This document shows, piece after piece, positions 1 to 8,885 of a stretch of DNA of 25,651 nt. The stretch lies in IMG/VR virus record IMGVR_UViG_3300008259_000428, positions 1 through 25,651 of that record, one strand, 5' to 3'. Positions within the stretch are counted from its first letter, which is position 1. Every line of letters begins with the position of its first letter. The notes beneath the pieces were generated by a model. That model was not told the DNA's origin. It saw nothing but the letters and a program-made list of their open reading frames with translations, and searched no databases. The position numbers were made by a program, and so were the translations under genes. This DNA is from a virus.

Positions 1-92
1 TCTAGTGCAAACTCATCTAGACGAGGATCATTATATTGCAGATTCTTCCATTCAGCCTTGTTCTTAACAAGTTCTTTCCAAGTAGGTTCCAT
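1..92 (-). CDS. hypothetical protein, partial (runs off the window)
   Basis: An open frame starts with ATG at 92 and stays open to base 1, giving about 30 residues that begin MEPTWKELVKNKAEWKN. The ATG overlaps the TAA stop of the preceding gene (TAATG), and a GGGAG Shine-Dalgarno stretch sits about 6 bases upstream inside that gene's last codons, so the start is well supported. The fragment is charged and Trp/Asn-rich and I do not recognise a family. Its place just after the internal virion proteins suggests another ejection or tail component, but that is inference from context only. Confidence 0.7.
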   Translation of the reverse strand, partial: MEPTWKELVKNKAEWKNLQYNDPRLDEFAL

Positions 93-2266
93 TATTGCTC
101 CCACCATTCTTTAGCGCCAGCCGTAGGAGCAGATGCTGCAGGTTTAGCAGCCGATGCTGCTGGAGCAGCAGGAGTTGCAGCAGGGGCTGCGGGACGGGCT
201 TCCATGCTGAAGAATCCAGCGTAAGGTTGGTTATTATTAATAATACCAGCAAAATCCTGACCAACTGCTTTTGGCTGCTCTTTTGTCAGCATAGCTCGAC
301 CATACACCATGTTGCTCAGCATGGGTTTTAGTTGCTTCATAAACTCTTCAGAAGCTTGCGTATAAGCAGTATTAATAACAGGTGCAGCAGCAGCTTGCAT
401 CTCTGCCATAGTCATTGCTCTACGCTGTGATGGAATAGCAGGACGGGCTGGCTGCACTACCACAATCTCCCCCGCATCGTTAACACCCAGTTCTAGTTTT
501 ACTTTGTATTTATTTTCAATGGTGGTCTTCATGTCCTGTACATTTCGTACAGATTGCTGAAGGCTGTTGCTGACGTTAGCTTTAATGACAGCTTGATCTG
601 GATCAGCAAGCTTACTAATCTTTTCGCCAATGGTTTTATATTGACGAGCAAGTAGTTGGCTATTAGCACCATACTGCGTAGACGTACTTAGAGCAGCACT
701 CACCACATTAACCTCTACAGGACTTAGTTCTGCTTTCTTTAGCGTTTCTACAGCAGTAGCCATCTGTGCCTGATGAGCAGCACGAGTGGTGTTAGAGGAA
801 GCAATAGGATCTACAGGAACTGCAGCGGGGCTTTGTTGTGACTGTAGCATAACTCTTTGAACGTTAGCTAGATCACCTGCCGCTTTAACATCGTTGCGAA
901 CACCGCCAATAGCTGTAGTAAGTTCATTTTCTTGACCAACCATAAACTCATAGAATGAACGATTTGTACGCTTAAGATTCTGACGATCCGCGCCACCCGC
1001 CCAATATGCCATAACCATAGGGTTATTCTGCATGGCAGATTGTTGTTTAATTGCAAGGTCTACTAGCTGTTGTTTTTCTTGTAAAGTTTTATCACGATAT
1101 GTGCGTAGAATAGTAGCCATAGCAGTTAGACCAATGCCCTTATCATCAGCATATTTGCTTAACGCTGTTTCAGCCATTCGATCTATGTCACCATACAAAT
1201 CATTTCGCTTTGCAGTTGTAAGGTTAGGATTATTTGCAATGTACGAATCAACCGCAGCTTTAGCCTGACGACGAGCTTGGTCAATATTAGTACGCATTTG
1301 AGCACTGTGTAGTTTTGCTAATGTTTCAAATTGTACAGGGTTTACGGCTCTTGGGTCACCTGTTGCCATAAGTTCTAGTGTTTTGGCAAACGTTTCTTCT
1401 TTATCTTGAACAGACTGAGTGAGAACAGATGTTCCTAAACTACCACTAAAAATAGCAGCAAAAGCAGGGCGTTGCTGATCTGCTTGCATGTCGCTCTGAC
1501 CTTGCTGACCATCAATATACGCTTTAACACGTTTAGTCTCAGTAGACGTAGCCATGATCTGCTGAGCACCTGACATACGCCTATCGTACTCGGCACGATT
1601 AGTTCTATACAAATTTAAAAGCTGCTCACGAGTACCGACAACACCTAAATCAGCAGCTTTATCCATATCCTGCAGAGCAACATCTTCAGCAGATTTAGGC
1701 TGTTTACCTTCTTTGGGTGGAGTAAAACGCTCACGTACATAACTCATCTGTGCCCAACGATCTGCACCGGGCATGCCTGTAACTGCAGCAACTCGTTCAC
1801 GAATTTGATTAGCAAGTCCGGGAAACTTTGCAATTGCTGTTTTAGTAATTGAATCAATTCTAGAAATGTAGCGTTCATTAGACATGCCACCTTCTACAGC
1901 AGCTTTAAGACGATTTAATTCGTTATCAAAAGCCCCTAGTTGTTTACCCACTGCTTCTTGTTGTTCAAGAGGTGCAGCCTCATTAAATTGCCCAAATACA
2001 GTACCTCGTGCTGCCGCTACACCGGGAATCTGTTTAGCAGCTTCTTCTGCTAACTTACCTGTACGTAAAAACTCAGCACCTAGACCAGCAGCTTCTTCTT
2101 CAATATTAGCCATCTCACCTGCTACATAACCCTTGTACAAGTCCCCAGCAAAACCTGTGAGAGTGTTAATGGATTCTGCTTTGGCTCTAGCGGCTTGCCC
2201 TAGCAGTGCAGGGTTAGCCATTGCTGGCTCTACGTTCCTAGTAATGTCTGCACGATAAGTTGCCAT
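92..2266 (-). CDS. internal virion protein, gp15-like (724 aa)
   Basis: The 724-residue product is mostly helical and Ala/Gln/Lys-rich with no signal peptide and no clear membrane segment. Length is close to T7 gp15 (about 747 residues), the ejected internal core protein, and it sits directly beside the gp16-like giant. Residues about 687-720 form an Ala/Pro-rich low-complexity tail (repeats of APAA/SAAKPAAS) ending in EWWEQ, like a flexible linker with an anchoring tip. The start ATG at 2266 overlaps the TAA of the upstream gene (TAATG) with an AGGAGA ribosome site about 9 bases before it. The gp15 assignment rests on size, composition and neighbours, not on a diagnostic motif; a different structural or ejection role is possible. 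Its place downstream of the gp16-like gene reverses the T7 order. Confidence 0.6.
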   Translation of the reverse strand: MATYRADITRNVEPAMANPALLGQAARAKAESINTLTGFAGDLYKGYVAGEMANIEEEAAGLGAEFLRTGKLAEEAAKQIPGVAAARGTVFGQFNEAAPLEQQEAVGKQLGAFDNELNRLKAAVEGGMSNERYISRIDSITKTAIAKFPGLANQIRERVAAVTGMPGADRWAQMSYVRERFTPPKEGKQPKSAEDVALQDMDKAADLGVVGTREQLLNLYRTNRAEYDRRMSGAQQIMATSTETKRVKAYIDGQQGQSDMQADQQRPAFAAIFSGSLGTSVLTQSVQDKEETFAKTLELMATGDPRAVNPVQFETLAKLHSAQMRTNIDQARRQAKAAVDSYIANNPNLTTAKRNDLYGDIDRMAETALSKYADDKGIGLTAMATILRTYRDKTLQEKQQLVDLAIKQQSAMQNNPMVMAYWAGGADRQNLKRTNRSFYEFMVGQENELTTAIGGVRNDVKAAGDLANVQRVMLQSQQSPAAVPVDPIASSNTTRAAHQAQMATAVETLKKAELSPVEVNVVSAALSTSTQYGANSQLLARQYKTIGEKISKLADPDQAVIKANVSNSLQQSVRNVQDMKTTIENKYKVKLELGVNDAGEIVVVQPARPAIPSQRRAMTMAEMQAAAAPVINTAYTQASEEFMKQLKPMLSNMVYGRAMLTKEQPKAVGQDFAGIINNNQPYAGFFSMEARPAAPAATPAAPAASAAKPAASAPTAGAKEWWEQ

Positions 2267-5200
2267 TATTTGTTTTCTCCTGTGTTCGTCACGATGTCTT
2301 TAATCTTCCATTCTTTCACAGCTTGATCAGTTAGCATTTTTTCATACTGAGTAAATGCTTCTGTCTTGTATGCTGCTTTCATTAGTTGAGTGTAGTCTGC
2401 ACCGCTATAACTGTTTAGAATAGCTTGAACCACTGCAGCATGTGTTCTATGCCCTTCATCGTCATTGTTACGTAGTGCTGTTAGTGCTAACATGGCATGT
2501 TTACCTAAAGCTTTAGATGCTGCTTTGATGTCATCATCGTGCGCTTTCTTGCTACTGTACACAATGTTGTAGTCTTCTTGTGCTGCAGGAGGAATACCGA
2601 AACCAATCATCCATGCTTCAGTGTCGGTCACTCGGTACATAGCTGAACCACTACTACTTTGGACTTTATTAAAGTTCTCCATTGCAATGCGAGCTTTCTG
2701 AGCGTTATTAATAAACGAGAAGCTGCCCTTACCAATTTCAGTCAGTGCAGTCTGTAAAGTACTCATGGTCATGGGTGCCTTAGCAACGATTGAGAATGCC
2801 TCACCAAAGCCTCCTAGTATACGTAGGGCTGCAAAACCAGATGGGCCAGCAGCTACTTCCATAAATGTTTTCTCAGGGTCTAGCAAACCCTTTACAATGT
2901 CTTCGTAATAACGGAAGGTATTGAAACGGCTACCTAGTGCTAGCTTTGCTTCACCATCTGTTAGTGCTGCAATTGCACCTGCTACCACACCCTGTTGCAC
3001 AGTGATGCGCTGTGTCTCCGACATATCTTCTGGCAGCATGTCAGTTAGAATGTCTCGGAAAGGCCACAGGAAGGCACCAGCAGTACCCATCACCATCGTG
3101 TGGGTTAGCAATAGTTGTGCTGCTTCTTTCTGTGTAAATGCTCGTGGGTTACCCATCAAACTCTGAATGATGTTCATCATTAACTTAACTTGATATTGCA
3201 CGAACTGTGTAGGAATAGACTTCCAACCTTGCTGCCATGAAGCAGTGTTGGCACGAGTCATATTCTGTGTCAGACTATCTTGACGCTCCATAATCTTAGC
3301 TAGAGCATCGTCTGTCCACCAAGCAGTGCCGGGGTTAGCAGCAATGTACTCACGACGAGCAATGTCAAAGCTAACTAGTCGGCTGTAACCTTCACCAGCA
3401 TTGAAGAAAGCTGCAGAGGTGTCACCAGCACGACGAGACACTTTGTTAAAGATGCCGTACTTGCCAACTTCAGCACCGTACAAGCTCGTAGTATTGATGC
3501 CGTCCATTAGACCAGTACGGCGAATAGCGCGTACTACTTCCACAAACTCATCTTCCTTCATGCCTAAGCCAAGGTTGGTGAGGTTGTTTACTTTAGCCAC
3601 ATTACGCCAAATATCTTCTTGATCACTGAACAGTGCAAGAGAATATAGTGACGATGATTTAGCACTCTTAATACCGTGCAGAGGGCTAATTGCAATGGCG
3701 TTGAATGCGTTCATACCCTGCATAAAAAACTGTACAGGATTGAATGCAAAGAAGCTGTGGAAGGCAATGGTACGTGCCCACGTTGGGTAGTCTTTAGTAG
3801 CACGTAGAGTAGCACCTAGCTTGGCAATTGGTTTACTACCTGTCTTAGATTCAAGACCTTCGCTAATCATACGCATAAAACCAAGATAGTCTTTTTCTTC
3901 TTTAGTAGGAATATTCATCTGTGCAATGATGTAGTCTTGCACTTTTTCTGCAACAGCGCGTCTTTTGTCTGTACCAACATACATGCCTTTGTTGTTTAGC
4001 ATGTAACGGAAAGCTGCATCAGGAGTCATTGTACGAACGTTGTCAGGCAGATTATCCACGAACGTATTAAACCAACGAATAACGTGGCTTTCGCGCCACT
4101 CAGTAATTGACGCTACATAAGCAGTGTTGCCAATCTCTGCTGCTACACTATCTAATGGGCTTAGAGTGTTGACCGTATCTTTACCAAATACAGACAGCAC
4201 TTTGTCACCCCGTTTAGATGAGTAGTTGCTAGACATACCAATAGTTTCATTAATATAGTCATCGTCTGTACGAGTATACAATACCTCGACACTAAAAGAT
4301 TGACCAAAGCGATTGCTATCTAGTGCAGCAATGATTTCCTCTGGCCTCCAACCAAACGGTTCCATGAGGCGACTTGCTTCAGCAATAGTTAGGTTGCCAG
4401 CAGCATGTAGTGTTTTGGCTTCGTTTAATGCTTTAACATATGCATTTGCTTCGGCTACACTAGAAGCAGTACGATGTGTTTGTACAACTTGTTCCAACTT
4501 GCCGTCTACTTCGTAAACAGACTTAATCTTAACAAAGTATTCGTCGCTGTAGATACGACGATATTCACCAGCACGATAAGGAATTACGTTGGTAATTTTG
4601 TTGGTTTGATAGCTGCCATCAGGGAAACCAATGATGCGGCGCATCTTACCTTCAATTTCTACAGGCTCAACAACTTCGTAGAATGTGTAACCTTGTGCCC
4701 GGTTTTCTTCTAGGAACGTACTAGTAACACGAGTAGCAGACTGTGAGTCTGCGAGATACACTGTGTCACCTTCAACAACAGTACGAGGCTTAACAAAAAG
4801 CTTACTATCTTCAGTTAATCTAATGTCGCTTGTAAGTTCTACATAACCACGGCGAGTCATGCTACGTGCAGCGGCATCATTCCTAATCTGCCACATAACG
4901 TCACGTAGTGCACGTACTTTGTAATAGCCTTCACGGGCATTAGCAGAAAGACCCATACCAGCCAATTCGTTTTGCTGGAATACTTTACCTTCTTTGTCAC
5001 CTAGCACTAGCGCATCGTTTAGCGCAACCATCTCTGATTTGTTTAGCTTCTCTAGGGAAGGACGTACAAAGTTGGTAAGTAGCTTTTGATAGCGGCTTTG
5101 CTGTGCAATACCTACTACACGCTGCCCATACAGTTCTTTAGACGTAGATAGTGCCCAATCGCCCATAGCAAACCGGGCTGCGCTATTAATATCGTCGTCG

Positions 5201-7590
5201 GTGTATTTGCCAATTAGTGAGTAATCTAGTGTGCGATTAATAGGCTGCTCAACAACGTAGCCAGTCTTAAGACCTTTCTCAGCGTCTTCAATGGCATTAA
5301 GTTCTGCAACTACTTCTTCCAGTTGTTTCTCTAGATTTTCTAAAGAAGGTTTAATGTCTTTGGATTCACTAGCAATGTTTGGTGCAGACGCACGAGTAGC
5401 CACTACCTCATCACGATACATCTTGATGTGGTCATTCAGCATCTTAGTGATGTTCTTGTCAGCCGTAGCAACATCAATCTCACGGCCTAGTAGCTGTGAA
5501 AGACGAGTGTTTAGTTCGGCTGCAATCATCTTGAAGCCTTCAACTAGTTTAGCAAAGGCTTGACCTAGAATGGTTGTAGGTACTTCGTCAGTGAATGCCC
5601 ACTTAGAAAACTGTTCTGCAAAGAATTCAGCATAGCTATTAGCCCACCCATGTAGGTTTGCTTCAGCAGCATTAAAACCTACTTTATCTCCTTGAAACCA
5701 TTTTTGTACAAAGTCGTCAAGAAGTTGTTTACCCATTGTTAAATTGCGGTACTCAATTAGCATCTCAGGTGGATAAGTATCCATAACTTTTTGATGTTTG
5801 CCTTGACCGCTATATTTTAAACCTTTACCTTTTAACCACTCATTAAAAGCATTCTGCATTGTTGCAAAATACTTCTGATTAAACTCTGCATCAAAAGCAT
5901 GCCCATATTCGTGGGCAAATGTTTCCATATAATAACGCAAATTTGCATTAGGGCCTACTTCAGTCCGCATAATAATAAGAGACTGATTATTACCAAAGTT
6001 TGAGTGTGTTGCAGCGGCTCTAGGAAAGTTTTTCTCAAACGCCCGTGCGTATTCAACAATGAATGGGACTTTGCTTTTCTTCATATCACTAAGCTGCATT
6101 ACAATAATTTTGCGGTCTTGCATACCTAGCGCAGTACCTAGTTTACCAACAAACTCGGCAATGAATCCTTGCTGCGTACCCGTAGACATAGATAGATTGC
6201 CTATTTTAACTAAAGCAGGATCTGACTGTAGAATTTTAAACGATTGGTCAAACTGTACTTGTAAAGCTTCAGAAGGTTCATCTCGTGGTCTAACGTAATT
6301 GTTAGGCACAAGAATATTACCTGCATCGTCTAACGCAACATCTTCGTTTTCTTTGATGTAGTTGCGTACACGTTGGGCGTGTCCTTTAATTTCGTTATCA
6401 GACCAGTTGGTTACTTTTTGTAGCCATTCTTTAATGACTAGATCGCTCTTGCTAGGCTTAGTCTTGCTGCCAACTTGATAAGCTGCTTTGTCAATGTCTG
6501 ACTCAAATACTAGCCCTGCAGTTTTCCAACGGGGCTTGCTTAGCTCTAGTTCTTTAGGCGTTTTAACATCTAGTACGTTAACGTCGTCAATCTTAGTTCC
6601 CGGTTTTACTTTGGCTGCGTTAATAGCCTCTAGAATCTGAGCTTCTAGTGCAGCCTTGCGTAGTTGTAGATCCCTTTTTACATTCTCTTCAACTAAGAAT
6701 GCAGTGTTAGTTGTGTCTGGCACAACCTTCATATTCATCTTACCAGTGGGATCTGCGGCTTTAATGTATGCTTCTGCAGCTTCTTTGGTAAGGAATGCAG
6801 ATGCGTTTTCAGGTTTGTAATATACTTTACCAGTAATTACTAAACCATCTTCACTTAGCTTAAAAGGATCTAGCGAATGTACATTAGGGTTGCTTGCTTT
6901 AGAATAGGTACGCTCAAGCAGTGCTAGTTCTGCAGCAGCTTCATCAGCACGAACACCTTTGGCTGCAATTACGTCTTGCAGTTCATTAATCAGACGCTCT
7001 ACGGGTTTGCGAACTAGTTTCTGTAGGTCATCTGCAGCAGTTGTAATTACATCAGGTAAAACTTTAGCAGCATTCATGCTGACTAGCTTGCCCAGATCAA
7101 TTGCAGTGGAGATGCCAGTGAGTTCACCAGCAACAACACCCACAGCTTGTAGACGCATTCTGTTGGAAACTTCAGAAGTAATCTTAGCCGCTTCTGCAGA
7201 TACTAACGCATTTTTGCCACCACCTGCCGCAATGGTGCGTTCTACGTTATTAATAGCGTTTGCATTTTTTAGAAGTTTAGTTGCTTTAAAAACAGCACCA
7301 GCACCTGCTACCGCAGTTCCAACTACTCCTAATCGGTCTAACCAGTCTGACCAACCATCCCACGTTTGCTCAGCACCTGTAGCCACTTCTTGTACTAATA
7401 ATGCAGCTTGCCAATCTGTAATAAGCCAACTGTCTTTCAAATCTTTGTAAAGACCTTCTAGCCATTTACCTTTTTCTTCGTCAGGTTTAGATTGAAATAC
7501 TGCTTGTAGATATGATTTAGTTAAAGAACGTCCAGAAGTACGGCTAATAGCGTCTGCAGGTACGCCATACTTAATTGCCACACGATCCAT
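2266..7590 (-). CDS. giant internal virion/ejection protein (1774 aa) with HExxH metallopeptidase domain
   Basis: This is the largest gene in the window, in the position of T7 gene 16. The family role is to leave the virion with the DNA and help form the conduit across the cell envelope. A zincin motif HEYGHAFD occurs at residues 560-567 (H560, E561, H564). A likely third zinc ligand lies in SYAEFFAEQF (E655 or E659). This matches gluzincin-type peptidases of the lethal-factor-like or polyvalent-protein kind. Hydrophobic stretches lie near residues 88-105, about 1265-1290 (SFFAFNPVQFFMQGMNAF) and about 1485-1515, before an amphipathic C-terminal region. No complete lytic transglycosylase domain is seen; the N-terminus (RVAIKYGVPADAI) only faintly recalls one. 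The ATG at 7590 has AAGGTG seven bases upstream and an in-frame TAA just before it, which fixes the start region. It overlaps the preceding gene by 70 bases. Role confidence is good from position and size; proteolytic activity is inferred from motif only. Confidence 0.8.
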   Translation of the reverse strand: MDRVAIKYGVPADAISRTSGRSLTKSYLQAVFQSKPDEEKGKWLEGLYKDLKDSWLITDWQAALLVQEVATGAEQTWDGWSDWLDRLGVVGTAVAGAGAVFKATKLLKNANAINNVERTIAAGGGKNALVSAEAAKITSEVSNRMRLQAVGVVAGELTGISTAIDLGKLVSMNAAKVLPDVITTAADDLQKLVRKPVERLINELQDVIAAKGVRADEAAAELALLERTYSKASNPNVHSLDPFKLSEDGLVITGKVYYKPENASAFLTKEAAEAYIKAADPTGKMNMKVVPDTTNTAFLVEENVKRDLQLRKAALEAQILEAINAAKVKPGTKIDDVNVLDVKTPKELELSKPRWKTAGLVFESDIDKAAYQVGSKTKPSKSDLVIKEWLQKVTNWSDNEIKGHAQRVRNYIKENEDVALDDAGNILVPNNYVRPRDEPSEALQVQFDQSFKILQSDPALVKIGNLSMSTGTQQGFIAEFVGKLGTALGMQDRKIIVMQLSDMKKSKVPFIVEYARAFEKNFPRAAATHSNFGNNQSLIIMRTEVGPNANLRYYMETFAHEYGHAFDAEFNQKYFATMQNAFNEWLKGKGLKYSGQGKHQKVMDTYPPEMLIEYRNLTMGKQLLDDFVQKWFQGDKVGFNAAEANLHGWANSYAEFFAEQFSKWAFTDEVPTTILGQAFAKLVEGFKMIAAELNTRLSQLLGREIDVATADKNITKMLNDHIKMYRDEVVATRASAPNIASESKDIKPSLENLEKQLEEVVAELNAIEDAEKGLKTGYVVEQPINRTLDYSLIGKYTDDDINSAARFAMGDWALSTSKELYGQRVVGIAQQSRYQKLLTNFVRPSLEKLNKSEMVALNDALVLGDKEGKVFQQNELAGMGLSANAREGYYKVRALRDVMWQIRNDAAARSMTRRGYVELTSDIRLTEDSKLFVKPRTVVEGDTVYLADSQSATRVTSTFLEENRAQGYTFYEVVEPVEIEGKMRRIIGFPDGSYQTNKITNVIPYRAGEYRRIYSDEYFVKIKSVYEVDGKLEQVVQTHRTASSVAEANAYVKALNEAKTLHAAGNLTIAEASRLMEPFGWRPEEIIAALDSNRFGQSFSVEVLYTRTDDDYINETIGMSSNYSSKRGDKVLSVFGKDTVNTLSPLDSVAAEIGNTAYVASITEWRESHVIRWFNTFVDNLPDNVRTMTPDAAFRYMLNNKGMYVGTDKRRAVAEKVQDYIIAQMNIPTKEEKDYLGFMRMISEGLESKTGSKPIAKLGATLRATKDYPTWARTIAFHSFFAFNPVQFFMQGMNAFNAIAISPLHGIKSAKSSSLYSLALFSDQEDIWRNVAKVNNLTNLGLGMKEDEFVEVVRAIRRTGLMDGINTTSLYGAEVGKYGIFNKVSRRAGDTSAAFFNAGEGYSRLVSFDIARREYIAANPGTAWWTDDALAKIMERQDSLTQNMTRANTASWQQGWKSIPTQFVQYQVKLMMNIIQSLMGNPRAFTQKEAAQLLLTHTMVMGTAGAFLWPFRDILTDMLPEDMSETQRITVQQGVVAGAIAALTDGEAKLALGSRFNTFRYYEDIVKGLLDPEKTFMEVAAGPSGFAALRILGGFGEAFSIVAKAPMTMSTLQTALTEIGKGSFSFINNAQKARIAMENFNKVQSSSGSAMYRVTDTEAWMIGFGIPPAAQEDYNIVYSSKKAHDDDIKAASKALGKHAMLALTALRNNDDEGHRTHAAVVQAILNSYSGADYTQLMKAAYKTEAFTQYEKMLTDQAVKEWKIKDIVTNTGENK

Positions 7591-8108
7591 TGCTGCACCT
7601 TGTTCTGCTTAATGGCTTTTTCTAAACTTGCCGAGGCTGCTAAACGGCTGGCAACTCGATTATTAGATTCACTAATTTGTTGAGGCGTGTTGTTTAACAA
7701 TACTGCAGGGTTTTTAACTACTGTGTTTTCTACAGCTAGATCAGTAAGTTCTTTTAATTTAGCGCGAGTGGCATCTGCATTTTTTACAGCAGCTTCACCA
7801 TACATTTTATTACGTTCTGCAATTTTATTTAGTAACGCTTCCATGCTGTAAGGATCGTTACGTGCGGCTGCATTCTGCGCTATTTCATAATCTACAGCGT
7901 TGTTTTTAGGAACAGTAGTTCTCCACGCACCATCCACAAAACTATCAAAGTCAACAACATCGTTTGACAGTTCTTGACCTGTAGCAGCAACAACAATTCC
8001 TTTTGCAACAGAATAGTTACCCCGAGTATCGTCTACTGAGGGTTTAGTATCTTCTTCTGTGTAAAGAGGTTGGTTGTCTTCTGGTGCGTTGTCTTGGTAT
8101 AGTTCCAT
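7521..8108 (-). CDS. putative structural/internal virion protein (195 aa)
   Basis: The product begins with an acidic, probably disordered segment (MELYQDNAPEDNQPLYTEED) and continues as helical Ala/Asn/Lys-rich sequence without membrane segments until about residue 170. The last 23 residues are read out of phase over the start of the giant gene (70-base overlap) and look like by-product sequence (LQTLLAVLLDVL). The ATG at 8108 follows the gp14-like gene by 17 bases, with only a weak GAGAA ribosome site. It lies between gp14- and gp16-like genes, where T7 has gene 15, but it is far too short to be a complete gp15. It may be an adaptor for the ejection core, or the N-terminal part of an ancestral larger internal protein. 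I do not recognise the family. Confidence 0.7.
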   Translation of the reverse strand: MELYQDNAPEDNQPLYTEEDTKPSVDDTRGNYSVAKGIVVAATGQELSNDVVDFDSFVDGAWRTTVPKNNAVDYEIAQNAAARNDPYSMEALLNKIAERNKMYGEAAVKNADATRAKLKELTDLAVENTVVKNPAVLLNNTPQQISESNNRVASRLAASASLEKAIKQNKVQQWIVWQLSMAYLQTLLAVLLDVL

Positions 8109-8125
8109 TATGTATTCTCGTATTA

Positions 8126-8593
8126 TTAGTAACCTACAGGCTGTTGTGGTGTACGTAGATTTTTAGATAGTTGAGCATAACCCCCAGCACCTTCAAAAAT
8201 AGTACCACTTAGTTTACCAATTGTGCCGTACACTGCAGTATTACTCATAGCCTGTGCACCTTCAGCAGCGGCTGCTCCAATTGCAGTATTTTCACGAGCA
8301 ATCTGCTGCATGTAATTTAGGTTACCTGCTAGTTGTGTACCGACACTAGATATACCACCAGCAAGAGCACTGCTACCTACACCACCTGTTTGTGCAGCTA
8401 CGTTACTCATAGCAGCTTGTGCTAAACGTGCTTCACGAATTTGCTGTCTCACTGCACGAATATTTTGTACCTCTGCTTTACGTCCTTCAGCTTCGTACTG
8501 ACGTTGAGCAGCTTTACCTGCTTTACGTTGTTCTTGAGCACTTGCTACTGTGGCTGTAGCACCAATAATTGCCGCTACTTCTAGAATTCCCAT
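8126..8593 (-). CDS. internal virion protein, gp14-like (155 aa)
   Basis: The protein has a hydrophobic N-terminal segment (about residues 4-19, LEVAAIIGATATVASA), then a charged coiled-coil stretch (about 20-60), then Ala/Gly/Ser-rich sequence with small hydrophobic patches. This layout and the position right after tail tubular protein B and the gp13-like gene match T7 gp14 (about 196 residues). In T7, gp14 is ejected first and lodges in the outer membrane. A CGGAG ribosome site lies about 8 bases before the ATG at 8593, and only one base separates that ATG from the stop of the gene before. The hydrophobic segment is not a cleavable signal peptide by appearance. The assignment is by architecture and synteny. 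Confidence 0.72.
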   Translation of the reverse strand: MGILEVAAIIGATATVASAQEQRKAGKAAQRQYEAEGRKAEVQNIRAVRQQIREARLAQAAMSNVAAQTGGVGSSALAGGISSVGTQLAGNLNYMQQIARENTAIGAAAAEGAQAMSNTAVYGTIGKLSGTIFEGAGGYAQLSKNLRTPQQPVGY

Positions 8594-8594
8594 A

Positions 8595-8885
8595 TTAATT
8601 CTCCGTTGAGCAAACCATTAACAGAGCGTTGTTAATCTGTTTAACAGGTTTAAAACCAAAAATAGTTTCAAATTTAATTAGCTTTTTGTCGTTTGCAGGA
8701 ATTAGTACGTATACTTCTTTATGTCCTGCTTCACGTAACTCTTCTTTAGCAACGTGCCATACGTCTAGGCATTTCATATACACACGCTTGTTCCATTGTT
8801 TAGTGGTTGCGTGTGCGTAAACTCGACCCATATGATGTTGGAACTTTAATGTTCCGTCTTCGTCTTCCCAAAATACATCAAACAT
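8595..8885 (-). CDS. T7 gp13-like / GNAT-like small virion-associated protein (96 aa)
   Basis: I chose the ATG at 8885 (MFDVFWEDEDG) because AGGTG stands about 7 bases before it; an in-frame upstream codon at 8894 would add three residues and has less support. The gene overlaps the end of tail tubular protein B by 8 bases. The C-terminal half (EVYVLIPANDKKLIKFETIFGF, about residues 57-78) looks like the end of a GNAT acetyltransferase fold, where a small residue-FGF segment closes the domain. No full acetyl-CoA pyrophosphate loop (Q/RxxGxG/A) is visible. In T7 the gene at this place, 13, encodes a small protein needed for virion assembly. I therefore call it gp13-like by position and size and do not claim enzyme activity. 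Confidence 0.6.
   Translation of the reverse strand: MFDVFWEDEDGTLKFQHHMGRVYAHATTKQWNKRVYMKCLDVWHVAKEELREAGHKEVYVLIPANDKKLIKFETIFGFKPVKQINNALLMVCSTEN

Noticed and set aside
6959-7450. 163-codon open frame on the plus strand
   Set aside because: It lies wholly opposite the giant ejection gene, has Ser/Thr/Ala-biased shadow composition, no ribosome site and no recognisable motif.
7530-7590. Lytic transglycosylase domain at the N-terminus of the giant protein
   Set aside because: RVAIKYGVPADAI recalls the first helix of such domains, but no catalytic Glu-Ser motif or following conserved segments are present.
7521-7610. Programmed -1 frameshift joining the 195-residue and 1774-residue frames
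   Set aside because: The frames are related by -1, but no slippery heptamer occurs in the overlap and the giant has its own ATG with a good ribosome site.
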